From SIG351 sp045627045 (lineage in GTDB: Bacteria > Bacillota > Clostridia > HGM11327), in the NCBI GenBank assembly GCA_045627045.1, contig JAZQMY010000041.1, forward strand, positions 1 through 64,000: a DNA stretch of 64,000 bases, in the 5' to 3' direction. Positions 8,591 through 17,000 of the stretch are shown here, piece by piece. How positions within the stretch are numbered: position 1 is the first letter of the stretch; each line of letters opens with the position of its first letter. The notes beneath the pieces were generated by a model. It was not told the DNA's origin. It did no database searches and saw nothing but the letters and a program-made list of their open reading frames with translations. Position numbers and translations under genes: made by a program.

Positions 8591-9520
8591 ATGCCTTATA
8601 TCATTGATACTCACTGCGACACACTGTCACTTCTTGATAAATATGATTTTCTTTCAGGTTCAGAGGAAATGAACGTTTCTCTCCCCAGACTCATCCGCGG
8701 GAATGTCCGTATGCAATGCTTTGCGGTCTGCGTTCACCCGTGGGAAAGCGTTCCGCCTGCCGCCGCAGGAAGAAAAATGATCGACACGTTCCACAGGCTG
8801 GTGAAGAACACCGATTCGCTCATCCAGATAAAGCAGTATTCCGATATCGAGCTGGCGCTTGCCTCCGGCAGAACCGGTGCAATGCTTACTCTTGAGGGCG
8901 CAGATATGCTTGAAAACGATTCTTCCGCAATCAGCTCTCTTTACGAGGACGGTGTGAGGATGTTCACATTCGCATGGAACAATTCAAACTTTCTGTGCGG
9001 CGGAATAGGTGAAAACAACAGTGGTCTCACGCCCGACGGTTTCTTTATGTTATCAGAATGTGAAAGGCTCGGAATAGTCGTTGACGTTTCTCACTTATCA
9101 GAGGAAAGCTTTTTTGATATTGCAGGAAGAGCCTCTGTTCCGTTTATTGCATCGCATTCAAATGCACGCCGTGTATGCGGCAACAAGAGGAATCTCTCCG
9201 ACGAACAGCTCATTGCCATCAGGAATGCCGGCGGCTGTGTGGGAATCAACCTTTATCCGCCCTTCCTCAATGACAGCGGCAAAGCTGATATCACCGACGT
9301 GCTGAAGCACATTGAATACATCTCGGGCTTCATAGGAGCGGAATATGTCTCTATCGGATGCGACTTTGACGGAACCGAAAACGATCTTCCCCGTGGGCTT
9401 GAGCATCCCGGCAAGCTCCAGAAGCTTGCCTCAAGGCTTGCAGGTCTGAACTATACCGACGATGAAATAAACGGGATTTTCCACGGTAACGTGTCAAGAG
9501 TGCTCAAAGCCGTCATATGA
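8591..9520 (+). CDS. Peptidase family M19 (membrane/renal-type dipeptidase)
   Basis: The 309-residue enzyme has all M19 landmarks: the zinc-binding DTHCD at about residues 6-10, LEGADM with the bridging Glu near 102, VDVSHLS, SHSNARRV with a zinc His near 190, and GCDFDGTE near 258. The family hydrolyses dipeptides, including those with a D-residue or dehydro-residue, using two zinc ions. The ATG at 8591 is preferred because AAAGGAG lies 8 bases upstream; an in-frame ATG at 8552 has no such site. There is no signal peptide, so it is cytoplasmic. It stands alone between two terminated units. Confidence 0.85.
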   Translation: MPYIIDTHCDTLSLLDKYDFLSGSEEMNVSLPRLIRGNVRMQCFAVCVHPWESVPPAAAGRKMIDTFHRLVKNTDSLIQIKQYSDIELALASGRTGAMLTLEGADMLENDSSAISSLYEDGVRMFTFAWNNSNFLCGGIGENNSGLTPDGFFMLSECERLGIVVDVSHLSEESFFDIAGRASVPFIASHSNARRVCGNKRNLSDEQLIAIRNAGGCVGINLYPPFLNDSGKADITDVLKHIEYISGFIGAEYVSIGCDFDGTENDLPRGLEHPGKLQKLASRLAGLNYTDDEINGIFHGNVSRVLKAVI

Positions 9521-9532
9521 TCGCAAAATAAG

Positions 9533-9561
9533 TTGACTTTGTCCCGTTTTTCTGTTATAAT
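9533..9561 (+). promoter_or_regulatory. SigA-type promoter of tsaE-tsaB-rimI
   Basis: TTGACT (9533-9538) and TATAAT (9556-9561) with a 17-base spacer, 28 bases before the tsaE ATG. Confidence 0.75.
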
Positions 9562-9589
9562 TATCACAAATTAAAAGAGAGGGACAAAT

Positions 9590-10027
9590 ATGCGTATAAA
9601 CAAGGTATTCTTTTCACACTCCGAAGCAGAAACGGAAGAATTTGCGGCAGGGCTCGCTGAAGAGCTTGAGGGCTCGGACGTAGTCATTCTGGACGGAGGC
9701 ATGGGTTGCGGCAAATCAGTTCTTGCAAGAGGTATAATTCACAAGCTCGGCTATCAGGGTGCCGTCACAAGCCCGACTTTCACTCTTATGAATGAATATC
9801 CCACAATTCCCGCCGTCTATCATTTTGATCTTTACAGACTTGATAACGAGTATCAGCTTCTTGATATAGGCTTTGAAGATTACGTTTATTCTGACGGCAT
9901 TTCGCTCATAGAATGGGCTGAAAAAGCAGGCTCAATGTTCCCGGAGAAATATATTCTCGTTAAAATCGAACGCATAAATGAGAATGAAAGGAAAATAACG
10001 GTCTCATATGAAAATTCTCAGTATTGA
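9590..10027 (+). CDS. tsaE: tRNA threonylcarbamoyladenosine biosynthesis ATPase TsaE
   Basis: The 145-residue protein has a Walker A loop GGMGCGKS (about 37-44), the family motif SPTFTLMNEY (about 64-73), the HFDLYRL strand, and the LIEWAE segment near 109. TsaE is the ATPase of the TsaB-TsaD-TsaE complex that puts threonylcarbamoyl on A37 of ANN-decoding tRNAs. It overlaps tsaB by 20 bases and heads a three-gene operon. The usual Gly-Asp before the P-loop is Asp-Gly-Gly here, a mild deviation. tsaD is not in the window. Confidence 0.9.
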   Translation: MRINKVFFSHSEAETEEFAAGLAEELEGSDVVILDGGMGCGKSVLARGIIHKLGYQGAVTSPTFTLMNEYPTIPAVYHFDLYRLDNEYQLLDIGFEDYVYSDGISLIEWAEKAGSMFPEKYILVKIERINENERKITVSYENSQY

Positions 10028-10709
10028 TTCATCATCATCTCCCGCAAGCGTCGCAATTCTCGAAAACGATGCCCCGATAGGTGAATTCACAATAAACATA
10101 AACAGAACACATTCAGAAAAGCTTCTCCCTATCACGGATATGCTCACGGATATACTCGATATTACAGTATCGGATATTGACGTATTTGCAATTTCCGCAG
10201 GCCCCGGTTCATTCACGGGATTAAGAATAGGTATGTCGGAAGCAAAACTTCTTGCGGAAACATCGGGAAAGCCTTTGATCAGTGTCAGGACGCTTGAAGC
10301 GCTCGCCGAAAACGTGTCTGTATTCAGCGGATACATCTGCCCTGTGCTCGATGCAAGAAATTCAACGGTTTACTGCGCAATATACGAGTGTGAAAACGGC
10401 ATAATAAAAGAAGTTCTTCCCACAGATGCAATGAACGTGAGTGAGCTTGCTGCAAAGCTCTCCGCTCTTGACAAAGCAGTGCTCGTGACAGGCGAATACG
10501 CAAAATATAAGGACATATTTTCTTCTGCATCGGACAGGATATCCTTTGCGCCGAAGCATCTTGCTTCCCAGAGCGCAGTCTCTGTCGGAATAATCGCTTA
10601 CAGGGAATATCTTGAGGGAGTAAGGACTCTCCCATCGGAGGTTCAGCCCTTCTATGTTCGTGAATCCCAGGCCGAGCAGGCAAAAAGAGCAAAGGAAGCA
10701 AAGAAATGA
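10008..10709 (+). CDS. tsaB: tRNA threonylcarbamoyladenosine biosynthesis protein TsaB
   Basis: The 233-residue protein begins KILSIDSSSSPASVAIL and has the ASKHA-fold family motif AGPGSFTGLRIGMSEAK at about residues 64-80. TsaB is the inactive TsaD paralogue that scaffolds TsaD and TsaE in t6A synthesis. The C-terminus is a short Lys/Ala-rich tail (QAEQAKRAKEAKK). It overlaps tsaE upstream and overlaps rimI downstream by the ATGA of its stop, so translation is coupled. Confidence 0.9.
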   Translation: MKILSIDSSSSPASVAILENDAPIGEFTININRTHSEKLLPITDMLTDILDITVSDIDVFAISAGPGSFTGLRIGMSEAKLLAETSGKPLISVRTLEALAENVSVFSGYICPVLDARNSTVYCAIYECENGIIKEVLPTDAMNVSELAAKLSALDKAVLVTGEYAKYKDIFSSASDRISFAPKHLASQSAVSVGIIAYREYLEGVRTLPSEVQPFYVRESQAEQAKRAKEAKK

Positions 10710-11149
10710 GCAATTTCAGCACAAGGCTTGCTTTCAAAGAAGATATTCACGGTATGCACGCCGTAGAAAAAAGCTCTTTCCGTACGCCGTGGTCATACGA
10801 GGCCTTCGAGGAGAACTTCTTTAATCTCTATTCTGTTTACGTTCTTGCAGAAACAGAAGATAAAATAATAGGTTTCGGAGGAATGCAGGTCATATTCGAC
10901 GAGGCACACGTAATGAATGTAGCCGTTTTGTCTGATTTCAGACGTCAGGGTGTGGCAGACAGCATGCTGAAGCTCATGCAAAAAGAAGCAAAAGAAAGAG
11001 GTGCTTCGATCATGTTTCTTGAGGTTCGCTCCTCAAATGCCCCTGCAAGAGCCTTATATGAAAAAAACGGCTTTACAGCCGCAGGTGTCAGAAAGAAATA
11101 TTACTCGGACAACGGTGAAGATGCCATCATCATGACCTGTGCCCTGTGA
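10706..11149 (+). CDS. rimI: Ribosomal protein S18-alanine N-acetyltransferase RimI
   Basis: The 147-residue GNAT protein has the acetyl-CoA-binding loop motif DFRRQGVAD (R-x-x-G-x-A, about 75-83) and the RimI hallmark EVRSSNAPARALYEKNGF (about 103-120). It acetylates the N-terminal Ala of ribosomal protein S18 in characterised species. It ends the tsaE-tsaB-rimI operon and is followed by a bidirectional terminator. Confidence 0.88.
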   Translation: MSNFSTRLAFKEDIHGMHAVEKSSFRTPWSYEAFEENFFNLYSVYVLAETEDKIIGFGGMQVIFDEAHVMNVAVLSDFRRQGVADSMLKLMQKEAKERGASIMFLEVRSSNAPARALYEKNGFTAAGVRKKYYSDNGEDAIIMTCAL

Positions 11150-11165
11150 ATCAACAGAAAAAAGC

Positions 11166-11202
11166 AAAGACCTGCTCTTCAATATGAAGTGCAGGTCTTT
11201 TT
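11166..11202. terminator. Bidirectional terminator between rimI and an oxidoreductase gene
   Basis: A 10-bp stem (AAAGACCTGC/GCAGGTCTTT) with a 15-base loop has T-runs on both strands and serves two convergent genes. Confidence 0.85.
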
Positions 11203-11213
11203 CAGTCCTTATA

Positions 11214-12290
11214 TCAATCAAAGAAAACGGGCTTGTTTGTCTTTGCAGAAGTATAGATCGCATCAAGAATCTGTGATACAACAAATGCCTGCTTAGGCAG
11301 AACGCACGGATCCGTATCATTGATGATAGATCTGATCCACTGTCTTGCTTCGTTTTCTGAAGCATCTACTGTGAGTCCTGTGTAGAAATCGGCATCCTCC
11401 GGCTTAACAAACTTTTCATTATAAAGTGAGCCGAACTTCTCGCCGTTTACCTCAAGACAGCAGTTGAGGATTTTTGCGCCGCCCTTTGTGCCGCAAAGAA
11501 CGCTCTCTGCACCCGTATCAAGGAGGTTGAGTGCCCAGCTGGATTCAATGATTATCGTAGCGCCGTTCTTCATCTTCACAAAGCCGAAGCCTGCATCTTC
11601 AACAGTGAACTTCGTATGATCAAAATTTCCCCACGGATTTGCAAGGCCGGGCTGATTTCCGAGCTTCTGGAACGTTGAGCCGACAACCATCTGAGGCTCA
11701 TAGTTATCCATTGCCCAGAGGGTAAGGTCGAGTGAGTGAGTTGCGATATCAATGATAGGACCGCCGCCCTGCTCATATTCGTTCATGAATACGCCCCATG
11801 TAGGAATGCCTCTTCTGCGGAGAGCGCAAGCCTTTGCAAAGTAGATTTCACCGAGAGCGCCTGATTTGACCACTTCTCTCATCTGCTGAACTTCAGGTCT
11901 CTGTCTGTTCTGATAGCCGACTGTGAGCTTTTTGCCGGACTTTGCAGCTGCATCAAGCATCTTCTTTGCTTCTGCGGCATTGATAGCCATAGGCTTCTCG
12001 CTCATAACGTGCTTTCCGTGCTCGAGCATTGCAATGGAAATGAATGAATGCTCTCTGTTAGGTGTGAGCACGTGAACAACATCAATGTTCGGATCGTTTG
12101 CAATGTCCATATAGTTTGTTGTATAGTAAGCATCGGGAGTACCGTACTGCTTCATTGCCTTTACGGCTCTTTCCTCTATAAGATCGCAGAATGCAACCAT
12201 TTCGCATTCTTCAACCTTCTTGAGGCTCGGCATATGTTTGCCGTTTGAAATGCCGCCGCAGCCGACTATACCTACTCTTAATTTTTTCAT
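11214..12290 (-). CDS. Gfo/Idh/MocA family oxidoreductase, tandem copy A
   Basis: The 358-residue protein has the N-terminal Rossmann fold starting LRVGIVGCGGIS, a CDLIEERA strand, HVLTPNREH and the catalytic-lysine motif SEKPMA (about 96-101). The C-terminal domain has GGGPIIDIATHSLDL with the usual Asp/His pair (about 180-190). Members oxidise or reduce sugars and cyclitols with NAD(P). It is a close full-length paralogue of the next gene upstream (12355-13431). The ribosome binding site is AAGGGGAA. A terminator separates the two, so they may be expressed independently. Confidence 0.88.
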   Translation of the reverse strand: MKKLRVGIVGCGGISNGKHMPSLKKVEECEMVAFCDLIEERAVKAMKQYGTPDAYYTTNYMDIANDPNIDVVHVLTPNREHSFISIAMLEHGKHVMSEKPMAINAAEAKKMLDAAAKSGKKLTVGYQNRQRPEVQQMREVVKSGALGEIYFAKACALRRRGIPTWGVFMNEYEQGGGPIIDIATHSLDLTLWAMDNYEPQMVVGSTFQKLGNQPGLANPWGNFDHTKFTVEDAGFGFVKMKNGATIIIESSWALNLLDTGAESVLCGTKGGAKILNCCLEVNGEKFGSLYNEKFVKPEDADFYTGLTVDASENEARQWIRSIINDTDPCVLPKQAFVVSQILDAIYTSAKTNKPVFFD

Positions 12291-12310
12291 ATTTTCCCCT
12301 TCTGATCAAA

Positions 12311-12346
12311 AAGCCGCAAGAATATTCTTCTTGCGGCTTGTTTTTT
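12311..12346. terminator. Terminator between the tandem oxidoreductase genes
   Basis: A perfect 12-bp stem (AAGCCGCAAGAA/TTCTTGCGGCTT) with a 5-base loop has T-runs on both strands. It lies directly after the stop of the 12355-13431 gene. Confidence 0.88.
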
Positions 12347-12354
12347 CAAGTTTA

Positions 12355-13431
12355 TCAGTCAAAATAAACCGGTTCGCCTGTCTTTGATGATGTGTAGATA
12401 GCTTCGAGGATCTGTGTAACAACATAAGCCTGCTTCGGAAGAACGCAAGGATCTGTGTCGTTGATAATTGATCTGATCCACTGTCTTGCTTCGCTTTCAG
12501 CAGGATCTGATGAGAAACCGTCATAGAAAGCAACGCCGCCCATCTTCTCAGGTCTGTGTGTATAAAGTGTGCCGTATTCTTCACCATTGTATACGAGGCC
12601 GCCCTTTGTTGTAGCGCCGGCCTTTGTGCCGCATACAGTTGTGCAAGCTTCAGCTGTATCTGTCCAGTTGATTGCCCAGCTTGACTCGAGAATGATCGTA
12701 GCGCCGTTCTTCATCTTGATGAAGCCGAAAGCTGAATCTTCTACTGTGAACTTCTCAGGATCCCAGGGGCCCCAAGCGTTTGCAGCGTTCTTTGTGTCTG
12801 CGAGCTTTCTGTACTTTGAACCTACAACCATAGCCGGTTCGTAGTTGTCCATTGTCCAGAGTGTAAGGTCGAGTGCGTGTGTACCGATATCGATAAGAGG
12901 ACCGCCGCCCTGCTCATATTCGTTCATGAATACGCCCCATGTAGGAACTGCTCTACGACGGATAGCGTGTGCCTTTGCGAAGTAAATCTCGCCGAGCTTG
13001 CCGTCAACAGCAGCCTTCTTGAGGAGCTGATGATCAACAGTCTGTCTGTTCTGATAGCCGATTGTGAGCTTCTTGCCTGACTTGGCAGCTGCATCGAGCA
13101 TCTTCTTTGCTTCTGCTGAATTGATAGCCATAGGCTTCTCGCACATTACGTGCTTGCCATGCTCGAGCATAGCTACTGTAATGAATGAGTGTGCACGGTT
13201 AGGTGTGCAAACATGAACAACATCAATGTTCGGATCTTCTGCGATATCCATGTAATTTGTTGTTACCTTTGCTCCGGGAATGCCGTATGTCTTAGCAGCA
13301 TTGACTGCTCTATCCTCAACGAGGTCGCAGAATGCAACCATTTCGCATTCCGAAACTTTCTTCAGGCTGGGCATATGCTTACCATTGGCAATACCGCCGC
13401 AACCAACGATGGCTACTCTTAATTTTTCCAT
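12355..13431 (-). CDS. Gfo/Idh/MocA family oxidoreductase, tandem copy B
   Basis: The 358-residue protein has the same layout as copy A: LRVAIVGCGGIANG at the start, CEKPMAINS with the catalytic Lys, and GGGPLIDIGTHALDLTLW. The chosen ATG has AAGGAG 8 bases upstream; an in-frame ATG 33 bases further up does not. The two copies share long identical runs, indicating tandem duplication followed by divergence mainly in the C-terminal half (residues 210-300). The sugar isomerase-like and beta-helix genes nearby suggest a role in carbohydrate use; the substrate is not predictable. Confidence 0.88.
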   Translation of the reverse strand: MEKLRVAIVGCGGIANGKHMPSLKKVSECEMVAFCDLVEDRAVNAAKTYGIPGAKVTTNYMDIAEDPNIDVVHVCTPNRAHSFITVAMLEHGKHVMCEKPMAINSAEAKKMLDAAAKSGKKLTIGYQNRQTVDHQLLKKAAVDGKLGEIYFAKAHAIRRRAVPTWGVFMNEYEQGGGPLIDIGTHALDLTLWTMDNYEPAMVVGSKYRKLADTKNAANAWGPWDPEKFTVEDSAFGFIKMKNGATIILESSWAINWTDTAEACTTVCGTKAGATTKGGLVYNGEEYGTLYTHRPEKMGGVAFYDGFSSDPAESEARQWIRSIINDTDPCVLPKQAYVVTQILEAIYTSSKTGEPVYFD

Positions 13432-13463
13432 TGTGTTTCTCCTTAAAGTATGTCTTTTATACA

Positions 13464-13486
13464 AAGCCCTTCAAAATGAAGGGCTT
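13464..13486 (-). terminator. Hairpin after mscL
   Basis: A 9-bp stem (AAGCCCTTC/GAAGGGCTT) with a 5-base loop lies 27 bases after the mscL stop. The T-run is interrupted (TTTGTATAAAA), so termination may be partial. Confidence 0.5.
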
Positions 13487-13513
13487 ACGGTCAGTTTGAA
13501 TTGTAAATATAAA

Positions 13514-14020
13514 TTACTTCTTTTCCTTGAGAAGATCTCTGATCTCTGAAAGAAGGACCTCTTCCTTTGAAGGAAGTGCAGCGAGTCTTTCTGCTTCTGC
13601 AGCAGCTTCAGCGGCAGCCTTTGCCTCTGCTTCAGCCTTTGCGGCAGCTTCTGCAGCAGCCTTAGCCTTTTCAGCAGCTTCAGCCTTTTCTTTGATCTTA
13701 TTAACTGCCTTGATAAAGCAGAAAAGAACAAGAGCGATAAGAATGAAGTTAATTACTGCCTGAAGAAGATTGCCGTATGTGATTGCAACTTCAGGAATAG
13801 CTTCCGTTGTTTCCGTTGCTTCAATGCCGGCCTTAAGGATTATCTTGAGATCTGAAAAATCAGTCTTACCAAGAACAAGACTTATCAAAGGATTGAGAAT
13901 GTCTGCAACGAATGAATTGATAATTGCCGTAAATGCACCGCCGATAACGATACCAACAGCCATGTCCATTACATTTCCCTTGGAAATGAACTTTTTGAAT
14001 TCTGCAAAGAATTTTTTCAT
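13514..14020 (-). CDS. mscL: Large-conductance mechanosensitive channel MscL
   Basis: The 168-residue protein has the family start MKKFFAEFKKFISKGNVMDMAVGIV (in two parts: the amphipathic N-helix, then TM1 with GIVIGGAF), and TM2 near residues 75-95 (LQAVINFILIALVLFC). It opens on membrane tension to release osmolytes. The C-terminal helix is greatly enlarged by an Ala/Glu/Lys-rich stretch (about 103-145) before the usual EVLLSEIRDLLKEKK bundle. The second ATG is chosen because AGAGG is 7 bases from it and only one base from the first ATG at 14026. Confidence 0.92.
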   Translation of the reverse strand: MKKFFAEFKKFISKGNVMDMAVGIVIGGAFTAIINSFVADILNPLISLVLGKTDFSDLKIILKAGIEATETTEAIPEVAITYGNLLQAVINFILIALVLFCFIKAVNKIKEKAEAAEKAKAAAEAAAKAEAEAKAAAEAAAEAERLAALPSKEEVLLSEIRDLLKEKK

Positions 14021-14110
14021 AAGCATACCTCTGTTTATATATTTTTATTAAGTATATCATATTACTTTTTCAAAGTCAAGTATAAATAAAAGAAAAAACC
14101 AATAAATTCA

Positions 14111-14150
14111 GAAAAAAATACCTGTTTTCAGAAATTTTTTCGAAAACAGG
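14111..14150 (-). terminator. Terminator of the beta-helix gene
   Basis: A 9-bp stem (CCTGTTTTC/GAAAACAGG, 12-base loop) is followed on the minus strand by TATTTTTTTC, 43 bases after the stop of the 14193-15740 gene. Confidence 0.8.
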
Positions 14151-14192
14151 ATTTGTTTTCTTATCCGACTTTGATTCAGGTGAATGTGAAGC

Positions 14193-15740
14193 TTACTCAA
14201 GCCTTATCGGTTCATCGGATTCAATCATATCGTCCGTCAGCTCTGTGTAATTTCTGCCCTCAGGTCTGATATAGGCTTCTCCCGATTTATCGAGCGAGAG
14301 GATGTAGTTTATTTCTTTTTCTCCCCACGAGGTACCGCTTATTCCCGCCGCAGAAAGTCTCAGTGCCTCATCGTGGAAGAATCCGAACTGGCCGTCCTCC
14401 GACTGAATGTAAATATTATGCTCCGGTACCGGAAGAGACTCCGGATACGGTATATCCGTAGGCTTTGTTCTCACCGCAAGTATCCAGACTCTGCCCTCGT
14501 CGAATATATTATCCTTAATAACGAAATTCACCGCAGGGTTTTCGGCTCTTCCCGTCTTGATATGCGTGCCACCGCAGACATCCGGGCGCTGATTCGTGAA
14601 GCCGTGAGCCGAGAATCTGCAAATATTGCCTTCGTAGAGCGCATTCTCGATATGGGAAGGATTATTTTTGTAGCTGACATAGAGGAAATATTCGATCGAA
14701 TAGTACGCGTTCAGGATAACGTTGTTCCTGAAGCGGATGTTCTTCATAATTATGCTCTCATCGGGCTTTGACACTGTGCACTGGTGAGATATTCCGGCAT
14801 CGTATATCTGATAGAAAAGATTGTTTTCCACCTCAAAATCGTCGCATCCGCCGTATATTTCCACGCCGTTGCCGTATCTTCCAGAATAAGGTATTCCGTC
14901 CTCCGAATATGACGGAGCCATCACCGAGCCTCCTATCCAGCCGAATTCGCAGTTTGTGACATGGAGTCCCGTCATCGTTCCTGCCGCAACTCCGTGTCCG
15001 CCGACATATCTCACGGTAAAGCTGTCAACGTTTATGTTGTCGCCCCACATCGCAATGGCGTGTTGACGGAGCGAAAGCTCAATAGAATAAAACCGTTTTC
15101 CCGGATCACCCTCTGTTGAGCAGAAATAAAGCTTCTTCGTTCTCCAATCGTGGAAGAAAGTCAGATCCTCCTTCAGATCTCTGTACCCCTCAAACCTTTC
15201 GCCGGTTTTTGCGTCGGTAAGGCAGCCCTTCTTCTCATCAAAGCTCAACGTTTTCTTTACTCCGTAGAGCTTTCCGCGGTTAATCGTAATGAAGCCGATA
15301 TCATTCATGCGTTCAAAAAGATCACAACATTCGTAGACGTCGGCAATGTCTGTCGGCTTCCACTTGCCATCGCCCGAATAATCCTGCGGTCCCGAATATA
15401 TTTTCGGCTTTTCGCCCTCTCCATAAGCCGTATACGATACTCCGCCCGTGAAGCACTGAAGCTTGCCGCGCCAGAGACCTCCTCTTCTGAAATATACAAC
15501 ATCCCCGGAATGAAGCTCCGAGTCATTCGCTCTGTTGACCCTGTCAAGCGTTTTCCACGCAGTGTCAGGAGTCCTGCCGTCATTATCGTCGTTGCCCTCA
15601 GGAGACACGAAAAAAGACAAAGCACCCTCAGAGGGCGTAAAGCTCTTTGAAGGTGCATTTCTTATTTCTTTTATTCTTCTGTTCGTGAGAGCATCGAGCC
15701 AAGCGGCTTTTTCTTTCGTGATAAACAGGTCATTTTTCAT
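14193..15740 (-). CDS. Right-handed parallel beta-helix protein (pectate-lyase-like fold)
   Basis: The 515-residue protein begins, after about 40 residues, with FVSPEGNDDNDGRTPDTAWK, the usual DUF1565-type entry to a right-handed beta-helix. Repeating strands follow, such as NVDSFTVRYVGGHGVAAG, HVTNCEFGWIGG and FEVENNLFYQIYDAG. There is no signal peptide, which is unusual for polysaccharide lyases, so it may act on internal oligosaccharides. It lies 77 bases after the sugar isomerase-like gene and probably shares its promoter. A lyase or glycoside hydrolase role is inferred from fold and context only. Confidence 0.65.
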   Translation of the reverse strand: MKNDLFITKEKAAWLDALTNRRIKEIRNAPSKSFTPSEGALSFFVSPEGNDDNDGRTPDTAWKTLDRVNRANDSELHSGDVVYFRRGGLWRGKLQCFTGGVSYTAYGEGEKPKIYSGPQDYSGDGKWKPTDIADVYECCDLFERMNDIGFITINRGKLYGVKKTLSFDEKKGCLTDAKTGERFEGYRDLKEDLTFFHDWRTKKLYFCSTEGDPGKRFYSIELSLRQHAIAMWGDNINVDSFTVRYVGGHGVAAGTMTGLHVTNCEFGWIGGSVMAPSYSEDGIPYSGRYGNGVEIYGGCDDFEVENNLFYQIYDAGISHQCTVSKPDESIIMKNIRFRNNVILNAYYSIEYFLYVSYKNNPSHIENALYEGNICRFSAHGFTNQRPDVCGGTHIKTGRAENPAVNFVIKDNIFDEGRVWILAVRTKPTDIPYPESLPVPEHNIYIQSEDGQFGFFHDEALRLSAAGISGTSWGEKEINYILSLDKSGEAYIRPEGRNYTELTDDMIESDEPIRLE

Positions 15741-15817
15741 TTTCGATTCTCCCTGAAATCAGCATTCGTCATGCCGTGTGCCGTCTGAAACCTCTGCTTC
15801 TCCCCACCGGAAAGCTA

Positions 15818-16648
15818 TCAGATGTGGAGATACTTGATGCTCATCTCAGCGCACTCAAGAGGTGTCTTGTTCATTGAAGGATCATCCTGCTCAACAACAA
15901 GCCACTTTGCGCCGGACTTTTCAGCTGCTGCAATGATAGCCGGAACTTCCTGCATACCGAAGCCGACAGGTCTGAAGCCGAACTTATCTTCTTCAACAGG
16001 CTTTTCAACTGCTGCGCCGTCATCAATGCCGATAAGAGCATACATCTTCTCAGGCTTCTTTGCAGGCATATGGAAATCCTTGAGGTGAACAACAGGTGTT
16101 CTGCCGGAATACTTGAGAACGAAGTTTGAAGGATTCTCACCGGCAACGTTTACCCAGCATGTATCGAGCTCTGTTTCGAGAAGCTCTGCGGGAACAGTCT
16201 TGTACATAACGTCGATACCGTACTCATCGCCGATCTTAACGAACTCGAAATCATGGTTGTGATAAAGAAGTGTCATGCCGTGCTCCTTTGCAGCCTTGCC
16301 GAGAACCTTCATGTTCTCAAGAGCTTCTGCAAACTTTGCACCGTTAGGTCTGTATTCGTCTGTCATGTAAGGAATTGCAATGAACTTGCAGCCGATTGTC
16401 TCATAAGCAGACATTGTCTTCTCGATGTCTCCCATCATCTCTGCATAAGCAACGTGAGCAGAAACAGGAATAAGGCCTATTTCCTTGAGAAGATCTCTGA
16501 TGTACTCAGGCTTCTTGCCGAAAAGACCTGCGAATTCAACGCCGTCATATCCGAGAGCCTTGATCTTTTTAAGTGTTCCTTCGAAATCAGCTGCCATATC
16601 ATCTCTTACAGAGTACAGCTGAATAGCTATTGGCAAATTTGTCAACAT
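15818..16648 (-). CDS. Sugar phosphate isomerase/epimerase-like TIM-barrel protein
   Basis: The 276-residue protein matches the xylose isomerase-like TIM-barrel family: LPIAIQLYSVRDDM at the start, GYDGVEFAGLFGK, LLYHNHDFEF with metal-binding His and Glu (about 142-151), ELDTCWVNVAGENP, VVHLKDFH, and WLVVEQDD near the end. The chosen ATG has AAAGGAG 8 bases upstream; an in-frame ATG 30 bases before it has none. It leads a unit with the beta-helix gene and has a consensus promoter. Members isomerise or dehydrate sugars and inosose; the exact reaction is not predictable. Confidence 0.82.
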   Translation of the reverse strand: MLTNLPIAIQLYSVRDDMAADFEGTLKKIKALGYDGVEFAGLFGKKPEYIRDLLKEIGLIPVSAHVAYAEMMGDIEKTMSAYETIGCKFIAIPYMTDEYRPNGAKFAEALENMKVLGKAAKEHGMTLLYHNHDFEFVKIGDEYGIDVMYKTVPAELLETELDTCWVNVAGENPSNFVLKYSGRTPVVHLKDFHMPAKKPEKMYALIGIDDGAAVEKPVEEDKFGFRPVGFGMQEVPAIIAAAEKSGAKWLVVEQDDPSMNKTPLECAEMSIKYLHI

Positions 16649-16702
16649 AGTAGTAATCTCCTTTACTTTTGTGCCCATAGGACACTGTTTTCATTTACTG
16701 TT

Positions 16703-16731
16703 ATTTTAACACACAAAGCCGCTTGTGTCAA
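16703..16731 (-). promoter_or_regulatory. Consensus promoter with palindromic spacer
   Basis: On the minus strand TTGACA (16731-16726) and TAAAAT (16708-16703) have a 17-base spacer. Overlapping the -35 and spacer is the inverted repeat ACACAA-N6-TTGTGT, a possible repressor site. Confidence 0.75.
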
Positions 16732-16918
16732 CTTCATTTTCCCTTTTTTGGGAAAATATGTCAATTCGTGTGCCTGTCGAATTGTAAACATTTTATGAAC
16801 AGGTTCTTTTTTCCTGCCTTTTCAATCCAATATTGCTCTCTTTTGCAAAATAAGTGCCGATTTTTTGAAATTTCTCATAAAAACTGAAAAAAAGATTAAA
16901 AAAAATGCAAAAAAAGAT

Positions 16919-16947
16919 TTGAAAAATATTGAATAGTATGCTATAAT
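16919..16947 (+). promoter_or_regulatory. ftsZ promoter
   Basis: TTGAAA (16919-16924) and TATAAT (16942-16947) with a 17-base spacer, 53 bases before the ftsZ start. The rest of the 350-base gap between the divergent genes shows no ORF. Confidence 0.7.
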
Positions 16948-17000
16948 ATAATAAACGTAAAAGGTAAATCATAGTATTTATAAATCGGAGGATTTTTGAA

